From positions 50,250,440 through 50,314,439 of the forward strand of contig OX485807.1 of the NCBI GenBank assembly GCA_950295325.1: a DNA stretch of 64,000 nucleotides, given 5' to 3'. Every line of letters starts with the position of its first letter. Position 1 is the stretch's first letter. The translations under genes were made by a program, and so were the position numbers. The notes beneath the pieces were generated by a model. It was given only the letters and a program-made list of their open reading frames with translations, made no database searches and was not told where the DNA came from. The stretch is from Polytrichum commune (taxonomy: Eukaryota; Streptophyta; Polytrichopsida; Polytrichales; Polytrichaceae). Shown one piece after another: positions 47,738 through 60,004 of this stretch.

Positions 47738-48478
47738 CACTAAATATGATATTTTGTGCCACTATGGTAACTTCTCGGATGACACTTCTTATGAATAAGC
47801 TTACAGATGTTGTCATGGATGGTGGATGAGTTCATCCATTGGCCAAAACCCTACCTTCTCTTGTCGGCAACCTGTGATGGAATATTGCCATGGATGAATA
47901 AAAATTGGATGAGAATTTTCTTGATAAATGACATTAATTGCAACATTGTAAATTTTTCATCCCAAAAAGAATTTACAAGGAATGATAAATAATGTTGGGT
48001 TAACATGTAGTGTTGGTGACACTATACCGCGGTTTACAACTACATGTTGAATGACTCCCACATACTAAATGGATTTCATTTGGATATTATTCATTTCATA
48101 TGAATCCACATGCTTAACTTGAATGTTGAATTCAATCCAATGCTATGATATTGAAGTGTATTTTTCCTCCAAAATGTATTTGTGTGTCGTCTTGGAATGT
48201 TAAAATATTAGAAGGTTGAATTGTTAGAATTGTCCTCCATCATAATTAATCAATTAATTTTGTAACTGTACTAAACACTGAATTCGTGCAAATAACTTTC
48301 ACATATTACCATAGATGATATTTAATGTTTGAGTTTACATTTAATGTTACTTAATTTCATAGGGTTAGTGATATTTAGTGTAGTGTTTGTATTTAGTGTA
48401 TCTAACACTAAATATCATATTTAGTGTAGTAATGAGCAAGACAATTAGAATTGGTGACACTGAATATCATATTTAGTG
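47738..48478. mobile_element. MITE family 1, nested or interrupted copy
   Basis: Ends recognised at 47738 (CACTAAATATGATATTTTG), an internal perfect palindrome at 48406-48426 and the outer right end at 48458-48478. Sequence from about 48047 to 48405 is not part of the short element and is probably a second insertion bounded by ACTAC/GTAGT. Confidence 0.55.
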
Positions 48479-48599
48479 TACTATGGGGGCTACCCAACCT
48501 TGCAAGTAGCTGCCAAACCTCATTTATCAGTTACATACTAGCCACCAAACCTCACCAAGTAGGCATTGACTTCACTCACAATTCATTAACAATCATCAA

Positions 48600-48870
48600 G
48601 CCTAGTCACCAAGCACCGTACCTCGTTACTTAGCTACCAAAGCACAAATGACGGTGAATTTTAAACACAATAAAAAATATTGACAACCAAAGCATCCAAA
48701 GCCAACATCGTCGAGAGTTTTAACTCAAACCTAGGTTTTGTCATATGTGGTTGTCAAGAAAATAGCTTATTTCTACACGTGATTCCTCGACCGTTTGGAT
48801 TCTTCCCATATGGCATGTGGGCTCCCACATAATCTTGTGGCCTTCCCTTGACTGCACTAGTAGGAAATGT
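48600..48870 (+). repeat. Repeat block B, copy 2 (empty site for family-2 MITE)
   Basis: Collinear with 44995-45420 without the 126-bp MITE. Confidence 0.75.
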
Positions 48871-49077
48871 GAAACTGATTGTGGAATGACATGGTTTTGT
48901 TGGCCAAGCCCAAAGTCCAAACCTTTGGCCATGAACTCCCACGGCCTCTTGACTTGGACGGCCATAGTGTGAAGCCTCCAAAGGCCAAGCACAAAGTCCA
49001 CATGAAGAAGGAGCATCCCACTTTATTCCTTGTCCAAAACAACACCTCCAATCTAACGGCCAAGATGTTGTCAATGC

Positions 49078-49831
49078 TTGATTAATTTCTGGAAAAAAAT
49101 CGACGGCCTCTCGACCATAGTTTGGGTTTCCATTCCCATCCAACCCGAACTTCCTTTGAGAGTCTGTCGTCTTGGTCAAAAAGTAGGCATTTTATATTGC
49201 AATGGCCTTTGGACTTTGGCCTCTAGTTTCTTTTATCTTATATTCTCCATTGATGAAGGTTTGAAGGTTATGGATTGTTCCATCATTCATGACAAAGGGG
49301 GCATCCGCTAGCTAGTTTGGGATGGTATGCGCCATGTGAATATGTGGTGTGAGGATTTCTTTGTCCTTGGTTGAGCCATTGTTTGTGAGGTTGTCGGCTA
49401 TTTCTTTGTTGGATATCCCAAAGTGGGCTCTAACAGTTTGTATGGTTATCTTTTGTTTGGTCCATTATATTTGATGAACTACGATTGCTATTAGTGGTTT
49501 ATATGGGTGATGATGTTGTGAGGATTGTTGTCCATTTTGGTTGTTTATTAGGATGAACCTCATATAAATCATTGTTACAACTTGTCTCATAAGTAAATGC
49601 ATTCCAGCATGATGTACAATAATCCCAACAAATTTGAAGGATTAGAACTCAATCCCAAATTTGCTAACTCGAATTTGATCCAAGAATATGTGCTCCCTAT
49701 ACACTTTTAGATTCACAGACATGTAGCATTCTAGGTCAATTTACCACTCCTATGAGGCCACTGTGGTGAGTGGGGGATAATTCAAATAAACTGCAAGCTT
49801 AGCTTTGGGAAGTGGCCTTTAGGTCCTACTA
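49078..49831 (+). repeat. Repeat block C, copy 1
   Basis: CGACGGCCTCTCGACCATAG, TTGGTCAAAAAGTAGGCAT, CCATTGATGAAGGTTTGAAG and GTTGTGAGGATTGTTGTCC recur in the same order at 52943-53607. Both copies run straight into a pogo/Tigger-like end. Confidence 0.8.
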
Positions 49832-50300
49832 CAGTCTAACCTCGTTAGTACGACACTCGTTTATACGACACCCTCGATATTATGACACATTTCTGCGCGA
49901 CCAAACTTTTTAAGTTCAATACTCCCTCTTTTATACGACTATGACACTCGATAACACGACATTCACAATCTTCGGTTTGTCATATTTAAGAAGCATTTCA
50001 TGCTAAATGTTTTTTTCATCTATATTACATATATTTTAAATACATCTATTTTCACTTGGGAACTTCACTTATCATTGGGAACTTAATGATAATTAGGGTT
50101 ATTAGTGTAGAATGGACTTGGTTAGGGTTAGAGTGGCCTCCTTCTTATTCTTTTGTCAGATTATGAGCCTGAAGATGTTTACAACATAGATGAGATTGGA
50201 TTGTATTTTAGAGCACATCCTAATAAAGCATTAGCATAAGGGAAGGTGAAGGGCCGGAAGTTACAAAAGAAGCGTGTAACCACGGGGAGGTCACTCCTTC
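49832..50300 (+). mobile_element. Pogo/Tigger-like DNA transposon remnant 1
   Basis: Starts CAGTCTAACCTCGTTAGTAC after TA, a pogo-type terminus. At about 50158-50300 the frame reads YEPEDVYNIDEIGLYFRAHP, the first DDE aspartate region (VYNxDExGL) of pogo/Tigger transposases. It then has a stop and GKVKGRKLQKKRV. The rest is lost. Confidence 0.7.
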
Positions 50301-50429
50301 TTTAATTAATGCATACACATGCGCTCAGGACCTATTTATCGGGGGGGTATTTACCTTGCAAAAAAGATTATAAGGTATGGTATTTTTCAGAATAAAGAAA
50401 AATTCTTGTATTTTAATACACCCTATTCG

Positions 50430-51999
50430 TCATTATAAATCTTGGGGGGAATCACTTTAAAATACCCTATTTTATTTATACTATATTTTTTTCCTTATAC
50501 CTAAAGTAACCAATTTTTTTCCTTGGAGCCCAACTATTGTCCATTTTTTTCTTAAACCGCATTTTATTCCATACACCCATTTTTCTTTGGTTTTATAAGC
50601 AATTTTTTTATTTTTATCATGAAGGACATTTCTCTTCTCACAACCATGCATTGTGAAGTTTAGCCACAATGCTAACTCACATGAACTAAATCAAAACAAT
50701 AAACCTAAGGCAAAGGGATGCAACTAAAGCATTATCTTAGACTGTGAAATAAAGTCAAACAAAGTGCCAAAGTTTTCCCTCCCAGCACGTGGGTAGAGAC
50801 CATTAACTCCACATTGGAATCATTGGTTCAATAACGTTCAAGCAAGCTAGCGTGCGAAGTCATCCATCCAAGCATTTTCAACAAAAAATTGTAATTTTTC
50901 ATCCACTAGCACAGACCCTACCCTAGACCTACTACCCCTAGAAATTGTTTGGATGTTGTTTACATGTACTGACTAGATAAAAAAAGGCCACTACATGTGA
51001 TGGTATTTACATGTAAACATGTTACATTATTTTAAAACTCCCTATATTATATGTACGTTTTTTTGCAAAATTTACCCACAATGAACATATTAGACCTTAC
51101 TTTTTATCGCACATTGTTTCTACAATTTTTGCCAGTGACCTCCCTGTGCCTTAAAGATGCCATTTTAAGGCCCACTGACCTTATCTAAACTCACTTATAA
51201 CACGTGTTTATGATAACCATCAAGCAATTATCAATCATTTTCATAATTATACGGTCTAAGACGCATGAAGGTATTTTCTATCACGATGTATGTAAACGCT
51301 ACAAATTCAGCATAATCACAACTTTGAATGTTTTTTGAGTTTAAAATTTTATGAATATGATTACTTGATGATGCCTCACAACTTTTTTGGGTAGTTTTAA
51401 AGAAAATATTAGAATATTGTTAGAAATCTAGATTTCTAAACTTGGTGGTTAGGCTAGCTACCAAGTCCTACATACCTAAGCCTTGGACCCCTTATGTTAG
51501 GCAACCTCTCAAAATCCAAGCAAGGAAAGCCCAAGAACTTCTAATAGGGCTCTCTTACCTGCACTGTATGATCCACAATTACTAGGAAAGAAGAAAGAAG
51601 AGGAATAATAATACTAATACTAATAATAAATTCATTGTTTGATGTGCACTAATATAAATTTGAGCCCATTTACCTTGTATTGATCATGGTGTTCCACGAT
51701 GACACATGATAAGGAGGATGGCCTTTCTCTCGGAGGGTGGGCTCTAGGTGGGGGATATCTAAGGTGGTATGTCCAGTTTAAGGTAGGTTATGTGTGACAT
51801 GCATTTGCCGGTTATCAAGTTTTCTTTTATTTAGTATGAGGTAAGCCTAAGGTAAATGAGATGTTTCATGGCATTTTGGTGCATGGATTTCATTAGCTTT
51901 TTGATGATATGTTAGAGGATGCCCAAAGCTTTTAATTTCTCTATTGAGTGATCGGATTGTATGTGTTGAGGATGGGTGTATTGGTGATGTTGTGCTTTG
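50430..51999. other. No gene recognised
   Basis: AT-rich unique-looking DNA with poly-T tracts. No sustained frame. Confidence 0.35.
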
Positions 52000-52650
52000 A
52001 TTAATTAGACTTAATTACATTCGAACACTTTGTTAGTTTGAATGTATATAAAGACTTGTGGAAATAGAAGGCATTAAAAAAACTATTATAAGCTATACAT
52101 ACTTAAACAAAACAATAATTTTGTTCCATTTTAGAATGACAAAGATCCTTTCATTGGTATGTCATAAAAATTAAAACCTCGGTGCTAATGAGGGTTTTGT
52201 GATATTTTTGACTTTCAAGTTAATTACATGCTTTATTGATAGTCTCACTCCGAAAATGTAATCCCAATCAATTGCTTAATAAGGCAATGAAAGTGAACAT
52301 ATATATTGGATTTTGGACCTTGAAGATGAAGTGCACTCAATATGGGTTATATGGACAAGCGGCCTTCAAGAATGCAAGGGTAAATTTATTTTTCAAAGTC
52401 GGGCAGAGCATGTAGCACTTTTTGATTGTGATCGGAAACTTTTTAGATTTGTTTTGTGGGGGTTGTCCGGAGGTGCCGGTTTGTGGGCCCCGACACCTAT
52501 CCACCTCCCCCAGAAAGTTAGTAGGGGGAGGGTTAATGCCCGCCATCTGTAACTAGCGGTTGGGCCTTCTTGATTTACAATCACTTACCTAATAAAACAA
52601 TTCACCAATTGAACACGTGCCCTATAATACCATATTTAAACCTTTGTGAT
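52000..52650 (+). repeat. Repeat A, copy 5 (without a TOPLESS-like exon)
   Basis: Begins at TTAATTAGACTTAATTACATTCG and contains the LDLEDEVHSIWVIWTSGLQE frame (52313-52400). The upstream exon found at the other plus-strand copies is missing here. A partial family-1 MITE follows (52650-52945). Confidence 0.8.
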
Positions 52651-52942
52651 AAATACATTAAATAGTCTTTTTAGTCTTATATGGTATTTTATGTCACTAT
52701 GGTAACTTCTCGGATGACACTTCTTATGAATAAACTTACAGATGTTGTCATGGATGATGGATGAGTTCATCCATTGGCCAAAACCCTACCTTCCCTTGTC
52801 AGCAGCTTGTGATGAAATATTGCCATGGATGAATCATTCTACATGACTAGTCACTTGGTAAATGACAATAATTGCAACACTGTAAATATGTCATTTCAAA
52901 TAGAATTTACAAGGAATGACAAATAATATTGGGTTAACATGC

Positions 52943-53607
52943 TTGATTATTTTATGAAGAAAAAATCGACGGCCTCTCGACCATAGTTTGGGTTTCAATT
53001 CCCATCCAACCCAAACTTCCTTTGAGAGTCCGTTGCCTTGGTCAAAAAGTAGGCATTTATATTGCAACGGCCTTTCGACTTTAGCCAATAGTTTATCTTA
53101 TCTTATATTCTCCATTGATGAAGGTTTGAAGGTTATGGATTATTCCATCATGCATGGTTATCTTTTGAATCACTATATTTGATGAACTATGATGACTATT
53201 AGTGGTTTATATGGGGGATGATGTTGTGAGGACTGTTGTCCATTTTGGTTTTTTATTAGGATGAACCTCATATAAATCATTGTTACAACTTGACTCATAA
53301 GTAAATGCATTCCAGCATGATGTACAATAATCCCAACAAGTTTGAAGAATAAGAACTCAATATATTACCTGAAAATCACAATCTCAAATCTACTAACTTG
53401 AATTTGATCCAAAAATATGTGCTCCTTTGAACGCTTTTCTTTGAGAAATATATGAAGGAAGATGTGGACTCCCTATACACTATTAGCTTCACAGACATGT
53501 AGCATTCCAGGTCAATTTACCACTGTTGTGAGGCCACTGTGGTGAGTGGGCAATAATCCAAATAAACTGCAAGCTTAGCTTTGGGAAGTCGCCTTTAGGT
53601 CCTACTA
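52943..53607 (+). repeat. Repeat block C, copy 2
   Basis: Same as 49078-49831, but missing about 90 bp around the position corresponding to 49290-49460. Confidence 0.8.
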
Positions 53608-54640
53608 CAGTCTAACCTCGTTAGTACGACACCCTGGATATTATGACACATTATTGCGCAACCAAACTTTTTTAGTTCAAAACTCCTCTTTTTATACGAT
53701 GATGAACACTTAATAGTACGACATTTAGAATCTTTGTTTTGTCATATTAAAGAGGTAACTAATGCTAAAATTCTTTTCAACATTGTTATGTACATTCAAA
53801 GTACATTTATTTTCATTTGGGAACTACTTGGGAATTTCACTTGTCATCGGGAACTTAATGATAATTAGGGTTACTAGTGTAGAATGAACTTGGTTAGGGT
53901 TAGAGTGACCTCGTTCTTATTCTTTTGTCAGATTATGAGCCTAAAGATGTTTACAACATGGATGAGCTTGGACTGTGTTTTAGAGCACATCTTAATAAAA
54001 CATGCACAAGGGAAGTTACAAAAGAAGCGTGTAACATTTTCTCTTGCTGTTAATTCACTTGGGATTGATAAGTTGAAGTTGCTAATGATTTATATGTCTA
54101 AGCAACCATGATGTTTTCGAGGGTGGCAACCTCGTGAGTATGTTTGGTGGCACTCACATAAAACAACTTGGATGTAGGGGGATATATTTGAAGCTTAGAT
54201 TTTGTAGCTCAACAATCAGTTCAAAGGCCAAAATCGAAAAGTGATTATGATTTTGGATATTGCATCTTCACATGTTATTAGCTCTGCCAAAGTTGGTAAG
54301 TTTCGTGGATTTTCAACCTTGGAATCGAGCAACATTTGGTATTCGTTCCTCCCAATGTTACAATTGTAGTTCAACCCTTGGATCAAGGTATAATATCATC
54401 TTTGAAAACTCAGTACAAGAATAAACTTTTGCAGTGAGTTTTATCACAATATGATGATGCTACATCAAAGGACTTAAGGAAGGTGGCGCCCAACATCAAA
54501 CAGGTCATCATGTGGAGTTATGAAGTATAGAGTGAGTTGGATGTACATATAGTCATGAATTATTGGAGGATTGCGCATATATTACCTGCAACATGGAATG
54601 TTGACTTTGCCCTAGTTGATGAAAGGGGGAAGAATAGAAT
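53608..54640 (+). mobile_element. Pogo/Tigger-like DNA transposon remnant 2 with transposase pseudogene
   Basis: Terminus CAGTCTAACCTCGTTAGTAC after CTA. Decayed transposase: DVYNMDELGLCFRAH (about 53945), KLQKKRVTFSLAVN, then after frameshifts RKVIMILDIASSHV (second Asp region, about 54235), and VPPNVTIVVQPLDQGIISSL (about 54347-54405), matching the PPN(T)...LQPLDQG(I)I signature of pogo/Tigger proteins. Several stops and frameshifts; inactive. Confidence 0.75.
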
Positions 54641-55036
54641 GCATCTTTGAAAACTCAGTACAAGAATAAACTTTTGCAGTGAGTCACTGTAACTGTCACT
54701 CACAAAGTGATTTTTCATCCAAATATCAACCATCCATGACAATAATATTTCATTTCCGAATTGTGAGGATGCAAAATATACCAAACGTTGTTTCAATAAA
54801 TGGCAAATTTGGATGGACTAAAATAATTTGGGATGAAAGCACTTACTGTAGCAAACTTACTCACAAGAAATGTCATGAGGACAATTACCAGAGTGGCATA
54901 AAATAGCATATGAAAGTGCATCCAATATATGGTGTAGTATGTTGATGTGGTAGCTATTATACTTATGTGTCCCTACTCAACCCATAATGAAATTCCCACC
55001 TCCCGTTTGTTGACGTTTGGAATTCGTTCTACGCAG

Positions 55037-55587
55037 TGGCACACAAATGTCAAAGGATGGATATTTGACGCTAAGTACTCATGTGACGGTGAGCTTGTGT
55101 ATGCCGTCTTTGGCGATGGTTCGATTGGCGTATTTGATGCCACTGCTCGTTTACAACTACATTGTCAAATTACACCATCTGCATACAGCCCAAATGACCT
55201 GTCTCCCGTGTACATATACTAATACCCCAATCCATGCGGAAGTCATTTCCAATTCTTCCTTCTCTGCTAGGCTGCAGTAGAACATAAATTGTTTGTGGCT
55301 CTGCAGCATAATATGCAGCAGTTGAAGCTCTTCGTAAATTCAATGCCGTGCTTGCGATTAGACGGAGTTTGGGATGTTTTGACGCAAATTTTGATTCAAC
55401 ATTTGTGGTTGATGGCAGGATCTGGGAGATTGTAGCGCATCCTCAAAAGCGCAGCCAATTTGCAATTCATATGCGGGACTTCTTGCTGAGCAATGGTGCC
55501 GTATATGTTATTGAGCCATCAAGCTGGGAGGAGAGTGGGTTTGCAGGGGCAATCAAAGGAGTTGGCAGACAAATTAGGATTAATTAG
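55037..55587 (+). pseudogene. TOPLESS-like last two exons, fragment copy
   Basis: Exons 55037-55209 and 55419-55587 match parent exons 38211-38398 and 38654-38786 and keep the same splice phase (donor CCCGT|GTACAT, acceptor GGCAG). They encode DAKYSCDGELVYAVFGDGSI, LQLHCQITPSAY, then WEIVAHPQKRSQFAIHMR and VYVIEPSSWEESG, ending TAG. DNA upstream (54690-54900) also matches the parent intron, including its MITE-derived part. Both exons are open, but no 5' exons lie nearby. Confidence 0.75.
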
Positions 55588-56248
55588 GATTAATTATACT
55601 TAATTACATTCAATCACACTTTATTAGTTTGAATGTATATAAATATTTTTGGAAATGGAAGGCATTAACTAAAATATTATAAGCTAAACAATTTTTTTAA
55701 AAAAACACTAATTTTAGTTCCATTTTAGAATGACAAAGACCCTTTCAATGGTAAGTCACAAAAATAATAACCTCAATGCTAATGAGGGTTTCATAATTTT
55801 TTGACTTCCAAGTTAATTACATGCTTTATTGATGATTTCACTTCGAAAATGAAATCTCAATCAAATTGCTTATTTACTCAATGGAAGTGAACATATTTAT
55901 TGAATTTTGGACCTTGAAGATTAAGTGAACTCAATATGGGTTATATGGACAAGCGGCCTTCAAGAATGCAAGGGCAATTTCATTTTTCAAAGTCGGGCAG
56001 AGTGGGTAGCAATTCTCGATTAGAATTTGAATATTTTTAGATTTGTTTTGTGGGGGCTGCCCAAAGGTGCCGGATCGCGGGCCCCGTCCCCTATCCACCT
56101 CCCCTACAAGTTCGTAGGGGGAGGGTTAACGTCTGCCATCTGTAACTAACGGTTGGGCCTTCTTGATTTGCAATTACTTCCCTGATAAAGCAATTCACAA
56201 ATTGAACATAAACCCTATATTACCATATTTAAACCTTTTTGATAACTA
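55588..56248 (+). repeat. Repeat A, copy 6
   Basis: Same order as copy 1. GGACCTTGAAGATTAAGTGA carries a stop in the conserved frame. Confidence 0.85.
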
Positions 56249-56700
56249 CGCTAAATACGATATTTAGTGTCATATGGTATTTTATGCCACTATGGTAACT
56301 TCTCGGATGACACTTCTTATTCATAAGCTTACAGATGTTGTCATGGATGGTGGATGAGTTCATCCATTGGCCATAACCCTACCTTCTCTTGTCAGCAACT
56401 TGTGATGAAATATTGCCATAGATGAATAAAATTTGGATGAGTTCATCCATTGGCCAAAACCCTACCTTCTCTTGTCAACAACTTGTGATGAAATATTGCC
56501 ATAGATGAGTAAAATTTGGATGAGAATCTGCTTGGTAGATGACAATAATTGCAACACTGTAAATCTGTCATCTCAAAAAGAATTTACAAGGAATGACAAA
56601 TAATGTTGGGCTAACAATAAGTAGTGTTGGTGATACTATACCATGGTTTACAATTAGTATTGAGCAAGACAAATAGGATTGTTACACTGAATATCATATT
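56249..56700. mobile_element. MITE family 1, right end truncated, with internal duplication
   Basis: Left end CGCTAAATACGATATTTAGTG (56249-56269). GATGAGTTCATCCATTGGCC and the following text occur twice (about 56352 and 56437). The right palindrome stops at CACTGAATATCATATTTA, where coding-like DNA starts. Confidence 0.65.
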
Positions 56701-57312
56701 TATGGGAGTTGGAGACATTATTGGACACGTGTTCATGCCACCTTGGCAGACCTCCACCAAGATAGCCCTCATACTTTGAGGCACGGATTTTGGCCACAAA
56801 CTCGTGTCGATGAACAAGCTTCGGAGGCTTGCCTTATGGAAAATGGAGAGGTTCGTGAGGAGTTTGATATGGACGACCATTACGTTGGGCCTGCTAGTCA
56901 ATGTCCCCCACCATCTTTCCGCATTGCAGTGGATTGTCATGAAGGTTATATGCTCATTTTGCGTCCTAGAGACGAGACATATGAGAAGCCAATGTGGGTG
57001 GCAAGAGCTTTGGCTAAACCAAATTTTACAACTTCCAGCCCTCATTTTCGACAAATACAAGTGGAGTACTACCGACCGACAACACAGAATGAAGATGTGA
57101 TTCGGCATTATACAGGCTGGGACACAAACCAAAACTTTCGGTGGAAGGTGGATTTTGAGCACGGTCCATCTTGGGTAGATACGGATTCCATATTCATAGC
57201 ATGGAATCCACGGAAAAACCATAGTGGATCAGTGTGCATCCCTCAAAAATACATAACTTTTGCAAAAGACAACCTTGCTCGGATCGCACAAGAAGCAACC
57301 CATGTTGAATGA
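56701..57312 (+). pseudogene. Gene fragment, unknown WY-rich domain
   Basis: Open through HYWTRVHATLADLHQDSPHT, FGPQ-like and EEFDMDDHYVGPA segments to a domain with EGYMLILRP, PMWVARALAK, QIQVEYYRP, HYTGWDTNQNFRWKVDFEHG and DSIFIAWNPR, ending TGA. The pattern (W-V-A, V-E-Y-Y, Y-x-GW, W-x-x-D-SI) looks like a small beta-barrel such as is seen near the ends of some transposon and chromatin proteins; I cannot name it. It begins exactly where the MITE terminus is cut, so it is a 5'-truncated exon of something larger. About 200 codons remain open. Confidence 0.5.
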
Positions 57313-57844
57313 GAAGTTGGTAGGATTGTGTTAGCATGACTATAGTTTGATACGTAATTATAGCAATATAAATTACTCATATGTGTGCTCTTCAAAATTG
57401 GGGCAGAGTTTGGGTAGAACTTACGAATGCTATATTGTTTGGGGTTGGATGAATATCCATTTACTATATTTCAAAAACAATGTGAAGTTCATCTTATTAT
57501 TAAGTTTGGGACTATATTGTCGATTGAAGAAATATGCATTTATTACATGCACTTTGTATGTTGCAATGTCTATATTCTATTGAACATGCTAATAATAGAA
57601 ATCATTTTATATGTTTTTTGGGTGAAACTTGTTTGGAGTGCTCTACCCAATGTATTTTTGTTGATGAAGTTGGTGTCGAGTGCTCTACCATATGTGCTTA
57701 TGTCCAAACATCATAGATTTGGGATATTAGAACATATAATATATTTGAAATTGTTGACAATATAGTTTTGGGCATCTTCATGTTGTTTGATCCATATATT
57801 AATTTGAGACTAGAGAAAGTCTCAATTTAACGAATATAGTGTTT
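57313..57844. other. No gene recognised
   Basis: AT-rich DNA between the fragment above and the start of the second segmental copy. Confidence 0.4.
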
Positions 57845-58055
57845 CATATTCATAATCTCTATGTATAATAGAAATATCTATATTCATAACTTCCTTTAAT
57901 ATAATTTATAATAAGCATGGAGTGAAAACTATTTAATAAAGAATTGGAATAAATGATTGGGACAAAGCCTCTCATAGCTACGCCAACTTGTTTGGTATTT
58001 GGATAGAAAGTTATGGTCAATGCTGAGGGGAGTATAATATTAAAAGAATGTAACT

Positions 58056-58310
58056 TCACTTAAGGATTTCCCATATACATATCATAGGTTGATAATATAA
58101 TCCACAATCCATGTGGGATTCGTAAACTTCGAAGATGAAAGCCTTGGTAGTCCTCTTGAATGTATTTGTTTGTATCTTTTGCATAACAACTTCAAAGTTA
58201 TTCTTGGACGTAGTACTTTGTTCCATGTACCAACTTTCTCTAGTTGGACACAATTCCAAATAAATGCATCTTCTTTGTCGAATTAAGGTTCCAAACTTTA
58301 TTAGGGACAT
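58056..58310 (-). other. Conserved 84-codon open frame, copy 2
   Basis: Counterpart of 25407-25661, open over the same length with substitutions only. Confidence 0.25.
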
Positions 58311-58616
58311 AGACTAAGTTTGTAGTATATAGTTTGACAATTTTATGTTAATCCATTTTCTTTTGTGATGACTAAGGACAACTTAGAATATAATGGGAAC
58401 CCCTCCTCTATGTAATATCATATAGTAGATTATTAACACTGCATAAGCTTGTGTAGAGTGCGAATTTATTATTCTTTTGGGCAAGGGTGACCTGAATTAT
58501 AGTAAATTCCCGCAAATTTTGTCTAGAAATAATCCGACGTTCATTTTTAGAATGATTTTTAGTGGGACCTGCCATCAATCAACCCACGGTAATCTCGGCG
58601 GTACTTGGCCGTGGCG

Positions 58617-59651
58617 CATGGTTCGGGAGGTTTTTGAGCTCAACCAACTAAAATCTGCCCCTTCACAACTTCTACCGGTCTTTCCACGATTTGATCGGTT
58701 GCAAACTTGTTGCCATTAATTTGGACCGGCCAATATCCTATATTTTTTTTCAAGTGCCGGCTAATTTCCTCTTCATTGTAATGACAACTGGCCAAAAACT
58801 TGGGCATTGATAAGTAAGCCGGTTTTCCAATGTAGCAAAACTTATATCTACAAACAACATACATCATTCAACAACAACGTCCAAAGAACATATCAACATA
58901 CAACAATAATATGTAATGATATGAACATCCAACAACAATGATCGACAATTCATTACATACAAGAAACAACAATAATGATCAAAATTTTATTCATAGTAGG
59001 AGTTGAATCTAAAATAACCCATCAACCAGTTGATGGCCATGGATCATACCTAGGCCTTAAAACCTCATATTAGATATGAGGCCACAACATGATAAAAGAG
59101 TAACCTAACATACCATATTATATACAAAAATGAAATTCATCAATCGTTAGAGTCAAAATCAGCAGTTTCATCTTCACCTTCAAGAGGAAAATGCCCTGAA
59201 AGGTATCTATGTGGATGTGAAAACAACCATCTAAACTTCCTCCATAAAGCTATGGCATCCATTAGTACGTTATCAAGATCACCACGAAGATCTTCCATAG
59301 ACACACGTATAATACATTCTAAACACTAGCCGTCAACAATGAATTGCAATAATGAAGCAAAAGCTTTGCCTGTCCGCCATTCACCAAATCGCTACAAGCC
59401 TACAACGAACACATAACCTAAACCCTAGAACCAGATGATATCCGACCCTAGGTGAATCAAACCGGATGAAATCCGCCTATTTTACAATTCATCCGGGTAA
59501 AAATCCTCCTCCTCAAAATGGTTGCCAGTTGAAATCCGGTTTTTTTAAAAAAAAGCACCGGTTTCGCATCCTCCACTTTCCCAATTCAACTGGACTTTTC
59601 ACAAAACCCACCAGCCGCCATTACACTAGATACCGGCTCTCCCCGGACATT
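58617..59651. mobile_element. 1035-bp insertion with 9-bp direct repeats
   Basis: Absent from copy 1 at the corresponding place (25955-25960). Flanked by GCCGTGGCG at 58608-58616 and 59652-59660. A 9-bp duplication fits Mutator-like elements. Inverted termini are weak (CATGGTTCGGGAGG against AATGTCCGGGGAG). The minus strand has short coding-like pieces (YLSMPKFLASCHYNEEEISR; MEDLRGDLDNVLMDAIALWR) of unknown origin, so it may be a gene-fragment-carrying element. Confidence 0.6.
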
Positions 59652-60004
59652 GCCGTGGCGAACACGGTAGCGCGAACACGGTAGCAGGAAAGTAGCAGGA
59701 AATTAGCAAAAATCCAAAAAGCAGGCAAGCCTAGAACCACGGTACCAGGAAATTGTAGCAGAATCCGAGAAGAAAACCGCTGAAGACAACCACGGTAGCA
59801 GGAACGTAGCAGAAGCCAAGCAGGAAAGTCTACAAGAGAACCATGCTAGCAGGAAAGTGTAGTAGAAAAAGAGTGTGTAATAAGAGAAAACTTCTGTCAA
59901 TTTCTATTGAAGACTCTGACATCCTTGCCTGCTTAAGATTGTTGTGCGTAATTGCCCTCTTTCCCCCAACTGCAGCATCTGAATCTTTGTAATGCAAGAG
60001 CGCC

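Noticed and set aside
56611-57222. 203-codon minus-strand frame
   Set aside because: It is antisense to the better supported plus-strand fragment and has cysteine/histidine-rich composition typical of a shadow frame.
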